Shown here: piece by piece, positions 54,729-62,808 of the stretch | How the letters are laid out: every line of letters starts with the position of its first letter | Position numbering within the stretch: the stretch's first letter is position 1 | Assembly (NCBI RefSeq): GCF_022568835.1 | Contig: NZ_JAKZHV010000003.1 | Coordinates: forward strand, 124,001-188,000 | DNA: 64,000 bases | Source: Arsenicicoccus piscis | GTDB lineage: Bacteria; Actinomycetota; Actinomycetes; Actinomycetales; Dermatophilaceae | Reading direction: 5' to 3' | The notes under the pieces: model-generated | Databases searched by the model: none | What the model was told of the DNA's origin: nothing | What the model saw: the letters and a program-made list of their open reading frames with translations, nothing else | Translations under genes and position numbers: made by a program

Positions 54729-55741
54729 CAGACCGACAGGTCGACGTCGATGACCCGCCGCTCCTTGGCGGACCGGGCGGCGGCATCGGCGAGCACCAGT
54801 GCGGCCCAGCCGTCGTGGAAGGTCGGGCTCGTGGACGGCTCGCCGCGCACGGCGTGCAGGAAGGCGACGAGCTCGAGCTGATACGCCACGGCGTAGCGCT
54901 CGAGGAAGGAGTTCTGGTAGGGCTCGCGAGCCTCCACCTGGTCGGCGCCCCACCGTCGGACCAGGGTGTCGGTCACGTTGCTGACCTCCAGCAGACCCTC
55001 GGAGCCGAACGCCTCGGCGCGCTGGTCGTAGCCGTAGGCGGCGTGCCGCGAGTTGGTGACGACGACCTGCTGCCCCGAGCTCGAGGTCATGGTCACGATC
55101 ACGGAGTCGTAGTCGTCGATGCTCTTGATCTCGTCGCTGAACTGGGCCACGCCGCAGGCGGATACGGAGACGATGTCGGGGACGAAGTTCCGCGCCATGT
55201 CGAAGTCGTGGATCGTCATGTCGCGGAAGATGCCGCCGGACGACGCGAGGTACTCGATGGGCGCCGGCGCGGGGTCGCGGCTGACGATGCTCAGCTGCTC
55301 GAGGGTGCCGATCTCTCCCGCCTGCACCCGACGGTGCAGCTCGGCGAAGTGCGGGTCGAAGCGGCGGTTGAAGCCGAGGACGATCGGGATGGACGCTGCG
55401 GTTGCCTTGGGACGCAACGACTCCACTCGCTCGATGTCCAGATCGATGGGCTTCTCGCAGAGCACCGGCTTGTCCGCGTCGATGCAGGCGTCGATGAGGT
55501 CGACGTGCGTGGGGGTGGGGGAGGCGATGATCACCGCGTCGACCTGGTCGGAGGTGATCAGCTCCTCCGGCGTCCCGTAGACCGTGCTGCCGAACCGCGC
55601 GGCAGTCGCCTCCGCGGCGGTCGGGACGGCGTCGACGACGCCGGCGAGCTCGGCACCGGGCGTCGCGACGATGCTGAGGGCGTGGACCTGGCCGATGCGG
55701 CCGCAGCCGATCAGGCCGATGCGGACCGGGGCGGGGGACAT
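54728..55741 (-). CDS. Inositol 2-dehydrogenase-like Gfo/Idh/MocA oxidoreductase
   Basis: A 337-residue NAD-dependent dehydrogenase very close to classical IolG: RIGLIGCGRIGQVHALSI, KPVLCEKPIDLDIERV, GFNRRFDPHFAELHRRV, GIFRDMTIHDFDMARNFV with the catalytic DMTIHDFD. By sequence features it is at least as good an inositol dehydrogenase as the gene at 44201. The dyad at 55785-55804 lies just upstream. AAGGAG precedes the ATG. Confidence 0.9.
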   Translation of the reverse strand: MSPAPVRIGLIGCGRIGQVHALSIVATPGAELAGVVDAVPTAAEATAARFGSTVYGTPEELITSDQVDAVIIASPTPTHVDLIDACIDADKPVLCEKPIDLDIERVESLRPKATAASIPIVLGFNRRFDPHFAELHRRVQAGEIGTLEQLSIVSRDPAPAPIEYLASSGGIFRDMTIHDFDMARNFVPDIVSVSACGVAQFSDEIKSIDDYDSVIVTMTSSSGQQVVVTNSRHAAYGYDQRAEAFGSEGLLEVSNVTDTLVRRWGADQVEAREPYQNSFLERYAVAYQLELVAFLHAVRGEPSTSPTFHDGWAALVLADAAARSAKERRVIDVDLSV

Positions 55742-55784
55742 GGCGACTCCTTCGTGCGCTGGCTGTGGGGTGCTGACCTCTCAT

Positions 55785-55804
55785 TTGTCAGAACGATCTG
55801 ACAA
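55785..55804. promoter_or_regulatory. Dyad operator TTGTCAGA-N4-TCTGACAA
   Basis: Perfect 8-bp inverted repeat with a 4-bp spacer, between the divergent iolG-like gene (start 55741) and mycothione reductase (start 55870). On the minus strand the right half reads GTTCTGACAAAT, close to the operator ATGTTCTGACAAT at 47375. Confidence 0.75.
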
Positions 55805-55869
55805 TAGCGGTCGCGGTCCCGACCCGCCAGAGGCGACACCCCGCCAGAGCCGAGCCGTAGGCTGGGCCC

Positions 55870-57252
55870 ATGCGGCACCACGACCTGGTCATCATCGGCA
55901 CGGGCTCCGGCAACTCCGTCATCACTCCTGAGCTGGCCCACCTCGACATCGCGATCATCGAGCGGGGACGCTTCGGGGGTACCTGCCTCAACGTCGGATG
56001 CATCCCGACCAAGATGTTCGTCTACCCCGCCGACGTCATCGTCTCGGCGCTGGCGCTGGACCGGCTCGGGGCGCACTTCGAGAGCCCGAGCGCTCGCTGG
56101 CGCGAGGCGCGGGACCGCGTGTTCGCGCGCGTCGACGCGATCGCCGACGGGGGCGAGGCCTACCGTCGCAGCGATCCCAACGTCACGGTCTACGACGAGA
56201 CGGCGCGGTTCGTGGGGGAGCGCACCCTGGACACGGGGACCGGAGAGATCGTGACCGGCGACCAGGTCGTCGTCGCCGCCGGCGGGCGACCGCGGATGCC
56301 CGACGTGGACGGGCTCCGCGAGGCCGACCCGGGGCGCGGCGTGCACACGTCCGACACGATCATGCGCATCGACGAGGTGCCGGCGCGGATCGCGATCGTG
56401 GGTGGCGGGTTCATCGCCAGCGAGTTCGCCCACGTGCTGGGCGCATTCGGGTCCGACGTCACGTGGATCCAGCGCAGCCCGACGCTGCTCACCAAGGACG
56501 ACGAGGACATCCAGATCGCCTTCACCCGCGAGCAGGCCAAGCGGTTCGACCTGCGGCTGTCGACGATCGTCACCGGCGCCACGCGGGAGGGCGGCGTCTG
56601 GTCGCTGGATCTGCAAGGGCCGCAAGGCCACTCACGAGTCGAGGTCGACGCGGTGCTGGTGGCGTTGGGCCGCATCCCCAACACCGACATCCTGGACGTG
56701 GCGGCCGGCGGGCTCGCGACGCACCACGACGGACGACTGGTGGTCGACGACTACCAGCGGGCGACGGTCGAGGGCGTCTGGGGGCTTGGCGACATCAGCA
56801 GCCCCTACCAGCTCAAGCACGTCGCCAACCACGAAGCCCGTGTCGTGGCACACAATCTCGCGTTCCCCGACGACCTGATCAAGAGCGACCACCGGTTCGT
56901 CCCCGCGGCGACGTTCGGCTACCCGCAGGTCGCCTCGTTCGGTCCGACCGAGCGGCAGCTGAAGGTCGAGGGCCGTGACTACGTTGTGAAGGTGCAGCAG
57001 TACGGCGACACCGCGTACGGCTGGGCGATGGAGGACACCGTCGGGTTCGTCAAGGTGCTCGCCGACCCGCACTCCAAGCGCCTGATCGCCGCGCACCTCA
57101 TGGGCTACCAGGCCTCGAACCTGATCCAGCCGCTGATCCAGATGGCCTCGCTCGGCAACACCGTCCCGGAGGTCGCCCGCGGTCAGTACTGGATCCACCC
57201 GGCGTCGATGGAGGTCGTCGAGAACGCGCTCCTGGGGCTGGAGCTGACATGA
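55870..57252 (+). CDS. mtr: Mycothione reductase
   Basis: A 460-residue FAD- and NADPH-dependent disulfide reductase that reduces mycothione to mycothiol, the main actinobacterial thiol. FAD motif VIIGTGSGNS, redox pair in GGTCLNVGCIPTKMF, NADPH motif IAIVGGGFIASEFAHVLG and the C-terminal active-site HP in YWIHPASMEVVENALLG. GTGSGN rather than GGGxGG is characteristic of Mtr. Overlaps the next small gene by four bases. Confidence 0.95.
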   Translation: MRHHDLVIIGTGSGNSVITPELAHLDIAIIERGRFGGTCLNVGCIPTKMFVYPADVIVSALALDRLGAHFESPSARWREARDRVFARVDAIADGGEAYRRSDPNVTVYDETARFVGERTLDTGTGEIVTGDQVVVAAGGRPRMPDVDGLREADPGRGVHTSDTIMRIDEVPARIAIVGGGFIASEFAHVLGAFGSDVTWIQRSPTLLTKDDEDIQIAFTREQAKRFDLRLSTIVTGATREGGVWSLDLQGPQGHSRVEVDAVLVALGRIPNTDILDVAAGGLATHHDGRLVVDDYQRATVEGVWGLGDISSPYQLKHVANHEARVVAHNLAFPDDLIKSDHRFVPAATFGYPQVASFGPTERQLKVEGRDYVVKVQQYGDTAYGWAMEDTVGFVKVLADPHSKRLIAAHLMGYQASNLIQPLIQMASLGNTVPEVARGQYWIHPASMEVVENALLGLELT

Positions 57253-57485
57253 GCGATCCCCTCGAGACCCGTGAGCCGCGCGGTCCGTGGCTGGGCCTGT
57301 CGCCGTGGGCGTGGCTCGGTCGCGTCGGCGTCGCCATCCTGTTCCTGGTGCTGGCTTCTCGGCTGAATCGCAGCGGTCTCAGCCTGCTGCTGGCGGTGCT
57401 GCTCGTGCTGTCCGCGGCGATCCTCGTCGTGCAACCGGTGGTGGACCACATCACCCGGACACAGGGTCTACGCCTGCGCCGGTGA
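57249..57485 (+). CDS. Small membrane protein
   Basis: A 78-residue protein with two hydrophobic segments (VGVAILFLVLASRL and LSLLLAVLLVLSAAILVVQPV). It overlaps mtr by four bases (ATGA), so it is co-translated, and its end overlaps the convergent MATE gene by 35 bp. No family recognised. Confidence 0.7.
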   Translation: MSDPLETREPRGPWLGLSPWAWLGRVGVAILFLVLASRLNRSGLSLLLAVLLVLSAAILVVQPVVDHITRTQGLRLRR

Positions 57486-58848
57486 CCATCCAGCGTGACG
57501 TGTGCGAGCGCAGCCAGAGCAGCGCACCGCGCCCGATCATGAACGTGGAGAACGCGATCCACAGCCACACCGCACCGTGCACCGCGGCTTCGACGGGGCT
57601 CGCCCCGACCCAGGACGGTGGCCCCAGCCACCGCACGAGCGCGATGACCGGCAGATAGCCGACGAGCACCGCGAGCTGCGCGCGGGCGAGCCAGGGTCCG
57701 TCCCCCGCGCCGATCAGCACGCCGTCGAGGACGAAGACGATCCCGGCGACCGGCTGGATGATCGCCACGACGACCAACGCGCCCGAGATCGCGGCGCGCG
57801 TCGCCTCGTCCCCGGTGAAAAGCGTTGGCAGCACGGTGTGCACGGCCAGCACCAGCACCCCCACGACAAATCCGTAGACCGCACCCCACCGCACCATGAG
57901 GCTGGTCGTGGCGCGCGTGGCGGCTCGGTCGCCGGCACCGAGGGAGCGACCGGTGAGTGCCTGCGCGGCGATAGCGAGGGCGTCGAGGGAGAACGCGAGG
58001 AAGGTCCAGACGGTCGAAGTCACTTGGTATGCAGCGAGAGTCGCGTCGCCGAAGCCGGCCGCCGTCCACGTGGTGAGGAGCAGCACGGCGCGCAGCGCCA
58101 GGGTGCGCACCAGCAGCGGCACCCCCTCGCGACCGGCCGCGAGCACGCGCGTGGGGTGCGGGTGCAGCGAGGCGTTCTTGCGCCGGGCCTCACCCACCAC
58201 GACGACCAGGAGGGCTACCGCCATCAGCCACTGGGCGATGACGGTGCCGAGCGCGGAGCCGGCGACGCCGAGGTGCACGCCGTAGACCAGGACGTAGTTG
58301 AGCGCGACGTTGAGGGTGAAGCCGGCCACCGAGACGACGAGCGGGGTGCGCGTGTCGAGCATGCCGCGCAGGATGCCGGTCGCGGCCAGCACCACGAGCA
58401 TGGCCGGTAGACCGATGGCCGAGAACCGCAGGTAGCTCACCGCGTGCGGCAGCGCGTCCGCGCTCGCCCCGAGGGCGCGACAGATGTCGGTGGCGCCCAC
58501 CGCGACCACGACCGCGGTGAGCGCGCCGAGGACGACCGAGAGCCAGACGCCATCGATGCCGACGGCCAACGCCTGGTCCTCGCGGCCCGCGCCGAGGCGT
58601 CGGGCGACCGCGCTGGTCGTGCCGTATGCGAGGAAGACGAAGACGTTCGCGGCCGTCAGCAGGGCCGCGCTGGCCACGCCGAGGCCGGCGAGCTGGGCGA
58701 CGCCGAGGTGACCGACGATGGCGGAGTCGGCGAGCAGGAAGAGAGGCTCGGCCACGAGGGCCAGGAAGGCCGGGACGGCGAGGCGCAGGACCTCGCGCGC
58801 GGGGTTCTCCGGGAGTGTTGCGCTGGTGCGGGGAGACGTGTCGGGCAC
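57451..58848 (-). CDS. MATE family efflux transporter (DinF type)
   Basis: A 465-residue transporter with about twelve hydrophobic segments. REVLRLAVPAFLALVAEPLF, ADSAIVGHLGVAQLAGLGVA and LAYGTTSAVARRLGAGRED are MATE/DinF landmarks; the second half repeats the pattern (ALTGRSLGAGDRAAT). It exports cationic compounds driven by an ion gradient. Convergent with the mtr unit. Confidence 0.93.
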   Translation of the reverse strand: MPDTSPRTSATLPENPAREVLRLAVPAFLALVAEPLFLLADSAIVGHLGVAQLAGLGVASAALLTAANVFVFLAYGTTSAVARRLGAGREDQALAVGIDGVWLSVVLGALTAVVVAVGATDICRALGASADALPHAVSYLRFSAIGLPAMLVVLAATGILRGMLDTRTPLVVSVAGFTLNVALNYVLVYGVHLGVAGSALGTVIAQWLMAVALLVVVVGEARRKNASLHPHPTRVLAAGREGVPLLVRTLALRAVLLLTTWTAAGFGDATLAAYQVTSTVWTFLAFSLDALAIAAQALTGRSLGAGDRAATRATTSLMVRWGAVYGFVVGVLVLAVHTVLPTLFTGDEATRAAISGALVVVAIIQPVAGIVFVLDGVLIGAGDGPWLARAQLAVLVGYLPVIALVRWLGPPSWVGASPVEAAVHGAVWLWIAFSTFMIGRGALLWLRSHTSRWMVTGAGVDPVSG

Positions 58849-59128
58849 CCGGCCACCCTAGGCCCGAGCGCGTTCGTGCAGGCGAGGGGCGTAGATCGGT
58901 CCATCGACCTGCGTCGATCACGGTGCGTGATATTCACCCTCCTTCGGCCGAACGGCCGCGTAGCACGGATCCGTCGCGGAGAGAGACTCATGGTCCATCT
59001 TTTCCACACCGCCGCAGACTTGACCCGAATGGGCTAATGAGGACAACTTTCTTGCCGTACACATGGCGTTCACCTCGTTCGCGCAGGTCAGCGGCCTGGG
59101 GAAGCGTAGATCACGGGAAAGTCACACC

Positions 59129-59193
59129 CTGTCCCCAGGGTTATCCACAGGTTCCACCGGCGACGCGCCGCCGTTGTCCCCACGTTATCCACA
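59129..59193. promoter_or_regulatory. Paired DnaA boxes upstream of dnaB
   Basis: Two perfect TTATCCACA boxes at 59141-59149 and 59185-59193, each preceded after two or three bases by a weaker box (CTGTCCCCA 59129-59137; TTGTCCCCA 59174-59182). The repeated weak-strong arrangement argues against chance. Confidence 0.75.
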
Positions 59194-59203
59194 GGGGGAT
59201 AAT
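59174..59203 (+). promoter_or_regulatory. Promoter overlapping the second DnaA-box pair
   Basis: -35 TTGTCC (59174-59179), 18-bp spacer, -10 GATAAT (59198-59203). The second strong DnaA box lies inside the spacer, so DnaA binding could repress it. It points toward dnaB. Confidence 0.6.
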
Positions 59204-59475
59204 TCGGACGTTTGATGGGGCCGGGCTGGCGACTTAGCGTGTCCGTGTTGCCTCCGTCGGAGTGCGCGGCCCGGCCCCTCACCAGGGCGGGGAGCCGAGC
59301 GCTGACCTGGGCGGCGGGCTCGTCGATCTCGTGCACGCGCGCCCGCGCCCTGGCCAACGCCCGGAGCCGTCCGGCCTCTCGGCCCGACACCCGGTCCCCC
59401 TTGGGGGGGTCTGTCAGTGGTCGGTGCTGTAGTGGTCGGAGCAGTTGATGAACGTGTTCCGGAAGGGGGCCTGCG

Positions 59476-61821
59476 GTGACGATCTCCGAGCTCAGTGGTC
59501 GGCGAGGTCGCTCTGGCGGCGACAGCTACGACGACGGCTATGGCGAGGAGTCGCAGCTCGACCGCACCCCACCCCAGGACGTCGACGCCGAGCGTTCGGT
59601 CCTCGGGTCGATGATGCTCAGCAAGGACGCCATCGCCGACTGTGTCGAGGCGCTGCGCGGCAAGGACTTCTACCGCCCCGCCCACGAGTCGATCTTCGAG
59701 GCGATCCTCGACCTCTACGGCCGCGGCGAGCCCGCCGACGCGATCACCGTGGCCGACGAGCTCACCAAGCGTGGCGACATCCAGCGCATCGGCGGTCAGG
59801 CCTACCTCCACCAGCTGATCCAGGCGGTCCCCACGGCCGCCAACGCGGGCTACTACGCCGAGATCGTCCAGGAGCGCGCCGTCCTGCGTCGCCTGGTCGA
59901 GGCCGGCACGCGTATCGTGCAGATGGGCTACGGCCATGCCGGCGACGTCGAGGACATCGTCAACCAGGCCCAGGCCGAGGTCTACGGTGTCGCCGACAAG
60001 CGAGCCGCCGAGGACTACGTCATCATCGGCGACATCCTTGAGGCTACCGTCGACGAGATCGAGCACGCTGCCGGCTCCACCGGCGAGATGCTCGGCGTCC
60101 CCACCGGCTTCACCGAGCTGGATTCTTTGACCAACGGTCTGCACCCCGGACAGATGATTGTCATTGCGGCGCGGCCGGCAATGGGCAAATCGACCCTGGC
60201 ACTTGATATTGCCCGTTCTGCGGCTATTCATCACAACAAGGCGACCGTCTTCTTCAGCCTCGAGATGAGCAAGAACGAGATCACCACCCGCCTGCTCTCG
60301 GCCGAGGCGTCGCTGCAGCTGCAGAAGCTCCGCAAGGGCCAGGTGGACGACCAGGACTGGACTAAGATCGCGCGCACCGTCGGCCGGCTCTCGGACGCGC
60401 CGCTGTTCATCGACGACAGCCCCAACATGTCGCTCATGGAGATCCGGGCGAAGTGTCGGCGCCTCAAGATGAGCCACAACCTCAAGCTCGTCGTCATCGA
60501 CTACCTGCAGCTGATGAGCTCCGGCAAGCGCGTCGAGTCGCGCCAGCAGGAGGTCTCGGAGTTCTCCCGAGCCCTCAAGCTCTTGGCCAAGGAGATCGAG
60601 GTCCCGGTCATCGCGCTCTCTCAGCTGAACCGTGGTCCTGAGCAGCGAACGGACAAGAAGCCCCAGGTCAGCGACCTTCGTGAGTCTGGCTGCCTGACAG
60701 CCGACTCGCGGGTGCTGCGCGCCGACACGGGTGCCGAGACCACGATGGGCGAGCTCTTCGAGTCCGGCGCTCGCGACGTCCCGGTGTGGTCGCTCGACGA
60801 GTCGCTGCGGTACGTGACGCGTCACCTGACCCACGTCTTCTCCACCGGGATCAAGCCCGTGTTCCGGCTGACTCTCGCCTCGGGCAAGACGATCCGAGCG
60901 ACCGAGAACCACCCATTCCTCACCTATGGCGGCTGGCGGGCCCTGGGCGACATTCATGCGGGGGACGCGGTCGCTGTGCCTCAGCACGTGCCGGCCCCTC
61001 GTGAGTGCCAGCCTGTGACTCAGGACGCGATCGACAACTGGATCGCGGCGGCGTCCCGGGGAGTTGAACTGCCTGACGAGGTCTTCTACGCACCAAAGCA
61101 GACGATCCGTGATGTGGTAGCGACGCTCTGGACTACTCACCACAGAGTGGAGTTGGACGAGGACGGATGTCGTGCGGTGCTGCGGACGGCGCTGACGGGG
61201 GACGCCGTTGCGCAGCAGGTCAGCCGCCTGCTTCTGCGGTTTGGCATCTCGGTCAGGTCGGTCGCCGGGGACGGTCGCCTGGTCATCGCAGACCCGGACA
61301 GCCAGCGTCGTTTCCTGCAGGAGGTGTGGTGTGAGGGTGAAGCCGCCGCCAATCTCCTAGCCATGGTGCGCAACCGCTCGACGCCCGAGATACCGACGGC
61401 ATCGTCTGAGGCCTGGGGCGCTGTGTCGGAGGTGCTCGCAGAATCTGACAGCGAGGAGGGAAGCCTCGGCACGCTGACTCACGTCCTTGACGAGATCGAC
61501 CTCGAGCTGATGGCCGTCAACGATGTGCTCTGGGACGAGGTGAGTGAGATCGAGTTGGTCGGAATGGAAGAGGTCTTCGACGCCACCGTGCTCGGCGGTC
61601 ACAACTTCATCGCCAATGGCATCGCCGTCCACAACAGCATCGAGCAGGACGCGGATATGGTGATGCTTTTGCATCGCGAATCGGTCTACGAGAAAGAATC
61701 GCCCCGCGAAGGTGAGGCCGACATCATCGTTGCCAAGCACCGTAACGGACCAACTGGCACGATCGTGGTTGCCTTCCAGGGGCACTACAGCCGCTTCACG
61801 AACATGGCGAACAACTTCTAG
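59476..61821 (+). CDS. dnaB: Replicative DNA helicase DnaB containing an intein
   Basis: A 781-residue precursor; after splicing the helicase has 466 residues. The N-terminal domain (ERSVLGSMMLSKDAIADCVE) is followed by the RecA-like motor with Walker A ARPAMGKST (K238) and Walker B LKLVVIDYLQLM. The intein interrupts between SDLRESG and SIEQDAD, then the extein ends HRNGPTGTIVVAFQGHYSRF. DnaB unwinds DNA ahead of the fork as a hexamer. GTG start at 59476 after GGAAGGGGG. Codon use between residues 216 and 255 and after the intein is unlike the rest of the gene. Confidence 0.97.
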   Translation: MTISELSGRRGRSGGDSYDDGYGEESQLDRTPPQDVDAERSVLGSMMLSKDAIADCVEALRGKDFYRPAHESIFEAILDLYGRGEPADAITVADELTKRGDIQRIGGQAYLHQLIQAVPTAANAGYYAEIVQERAVLRRLVEAGTRIVQMGYGHAGDVEDIVNQAQAEVYGVADKRAAEDYVIIGDILEATVDEIEHAAGSTGEMLGVPTGFTELDSLTNGLHPGQMIVIAARPAMGKSTLALDIARSAAIHHNKATVFFSLEMSKNEITTRLLSAEASLQLQKLRKGQVDDQDWTKIARTVGRLSDAPLFIDDSPNMSLMEIRAKCRRLKMSHNLKLVVIDYLQLMSSGKRVESRQQEVSEFSRALKLLAKEIEVPVIALSQLNRGPEQRTDKKPQVSDLRESGCLTADSRVLRADTGAETTMGELFESGARDVPVWSLDESLRYVTRHLTHVFSTGIKPVFRLTLASGKTIRATENHPFLTYGGWRALGDIHAGDAVAVPQHVPAPRECQPVTQDAIDNWIAAASRGVELPDEVFYAPKQTIRDVVATLWTTHHRVELDEDGCRAVLRTALTGDAVAQQVSRLLLRFGISVRSVAGDGRLVIADPDSQRRFLQEVWCEGEAAANLLAMVRNRSTPEIPTASSEAWGAVSEVLAESDSEEGSLGTLTHVLDEIDLELMAVNDVLWDEVSEIELVGMEEVFDATVLGGHNFIANGIAVHNSIEQDADMVMLLHRESVYEKESPREGEADIIVAKHRNGPTGTIVVAFQGHYSRFTNMANNF
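60691..61635 (+). other. DnaB intein, residues 406-720, with degenerate endonuclease region
   Basis: 315 residues, starting with C406 (CLTADSRVLRADTG, block A), TENHPFLTYGG (block B with the T-x-x-H motif) and ending FIANGIAVHN followed by Ser, all needed for splicing. The insertion point RESG/SIEQD is the one used by the Ssp DnaB intein. The central ~140 residues are where a LAGLIDADG endonuclease would be; a LLLRFGISVRS block remains but neither catalytic LAGLIDADG motif is seen. Confidence 0.92.
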
Positions 61822-61909
61822 GCACCTGTCGAGAGGCGGCGAACCCTCCACGAAGGGCTGTCGAGATGCAGCTGTCGAGATGCAGTGAGTCTTGTAAGAA
61901 CGGCCCTTC

Positions 61910-61967
61910 ATTCTAAGAATTAGCTGACGTTATGCATCTCGGGCGCGTCTCGCGCTCTGGGTTATGG
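61910..61967. repeat. Conserved ~57-bp site, copy 1
   Basis: Begins ATTCTAAGAATTAGC and contains GTTATGCATCTCGGGCG, then after 11 variable bases GTTATGG. Matches copy 2 (62809-62866) at 37 of the first 40 positions and at the same-spaced GTTATGG. Lies 34 bp beyond the stop of the acetyltransferase gene on its downstream side. Confidence 0.85.
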
Positions 61968-62001
61968 GGCTGGCTCGGAGTGAGCGCGCCGAGACGAGCG
62001 G

Positions 62002-62577
62002 TCAACGGCTTGCGCGAGCGGCCTCCCACTCGCGGCGTAGCAGGCCGAACGTCCAGTCGTGGGATACCTCCCCGTCGACGATGACATTCTCCCGCAGGGT
62101 GCCTTCAAGGGTGAACCCAAGCTTCTCAAGGACCCGCCCGGACGCGCGGTTGCGCGTGTCCGCCTGCGCCGAGACGCGATTGAGGTTCATGGCCGGGAAG
62201 GCCCAGTCGAGCAGCGCCTGGCCGGCCTCGGTGGCATACCCGTGCCCCCACGCGTCCTCGGCTAGTACGTAGCCCAAGTTGGCCTTGCGGCTGACTGGGT
62301 CCCACCGCTGCAAGCCAATCCACCCGAGAAAGGCGGCATCCTCTCGACGGTCCACGGCAACGCGGGCGCCGGAGGCTTCTTCGGCGAGGGCACGGCACCG
62401 AGCGAGGAAGCGATCGGCCTGGGCCATCTCGGTCCACGGGCTCGAGTCCCAGTACTGCATCACCGGCGCACTCGCGTGCAAGAGGTAAACCGCGTTACGG
62501 TCGTCATCCCTGAAGGGGCGCAGGACGAGGCGGGCTGTCGTCAGGGTCGGGGTTGGAAGCACCACGAACGTCATCAT
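62002..62577 (-). CDS. GNAT acetyltransferase, RimJ/RimL type
   Basis: A 191-residue acetyltransferase of the ribosomal-protein-serine/alanine type: TLTTARLVLRPFRDDDRNAV, YVLAEDAWGHGYATEAGQAL (acetyl-CoA loop) and NRASGRVLEKLGFTLEGTLR. Starts at tandem ATGs (62577, 62574). It may modify a protein N-terminus or a small molecule such as an antibiotic. Flanked by the two 57-bp repeats; lower-GC codons than the core genes suggest it was acquired. Confidence 0.9.
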   Translation of the reverse strand: MMTFVVLPTPTLTTARLVLRPFRDDDRNAVYLLHASAPVMQYWDSSPWTEMAQADRFLARCRALAEEASGARVAVDRREDAAFLGWIGLQRWDPVSRKANLGYVLAEDAWGHGYATEAGQALLDWAFPAMNLNRVSAQADTRNRASGRVLEKLGFTLEGTLRENVIVDGEVSHDWTFGLLRREWEAARASR

Positions 62578-62808
62578 GGTGGCATTAGGCGGGTGCCGCC
62601 ACAGCAATAGGCGCCACTAGGGGATCGACGCCGTCCAAGCCAGGTGCGAGTGGACTTCGAACGGCCCAAGCCGGAGGCCGCGATCCGTTGGCGGATCGTC
62701 CAGCGTGCCCTCACGTATCTTGCGCGACTCCTCGCTATCCGGCCGACCGCGCAAGATGCAACGCCTGCGGTCGCGCAGTCTTGGCTGCATCTCGACAAAC
62801 GGCTGGCG

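Larger units (their letters stand above)
58849..59475. other. Long non-coding interval before dnaB
   Basis: About 630 bp with no supported protein gene. It contains two pairs of DnaA-box-like sequences (59129-59193), a good promoter (59174-59203) and then about 270 bp up to dnaB, which would be a long leader. A 15-codon frame at 58990-59037 has a fair ribosome binding site but no other support. Confidence 0.6.

Noticed and set aside
58990-59037. 15-codon open frame with a fair ribosome binding site before dnaB
   Set aside because: No regulatory pattern (terminator, repeated codons) and no gene immediately after it; could be chance.
59212-59448. Plus-strand frame of 78 codons after the dnaB promoter
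   Set aside because: Ser/Arg/Ala-rich composition typical of non-coding GC-rich DNA and no ribosome binding site.
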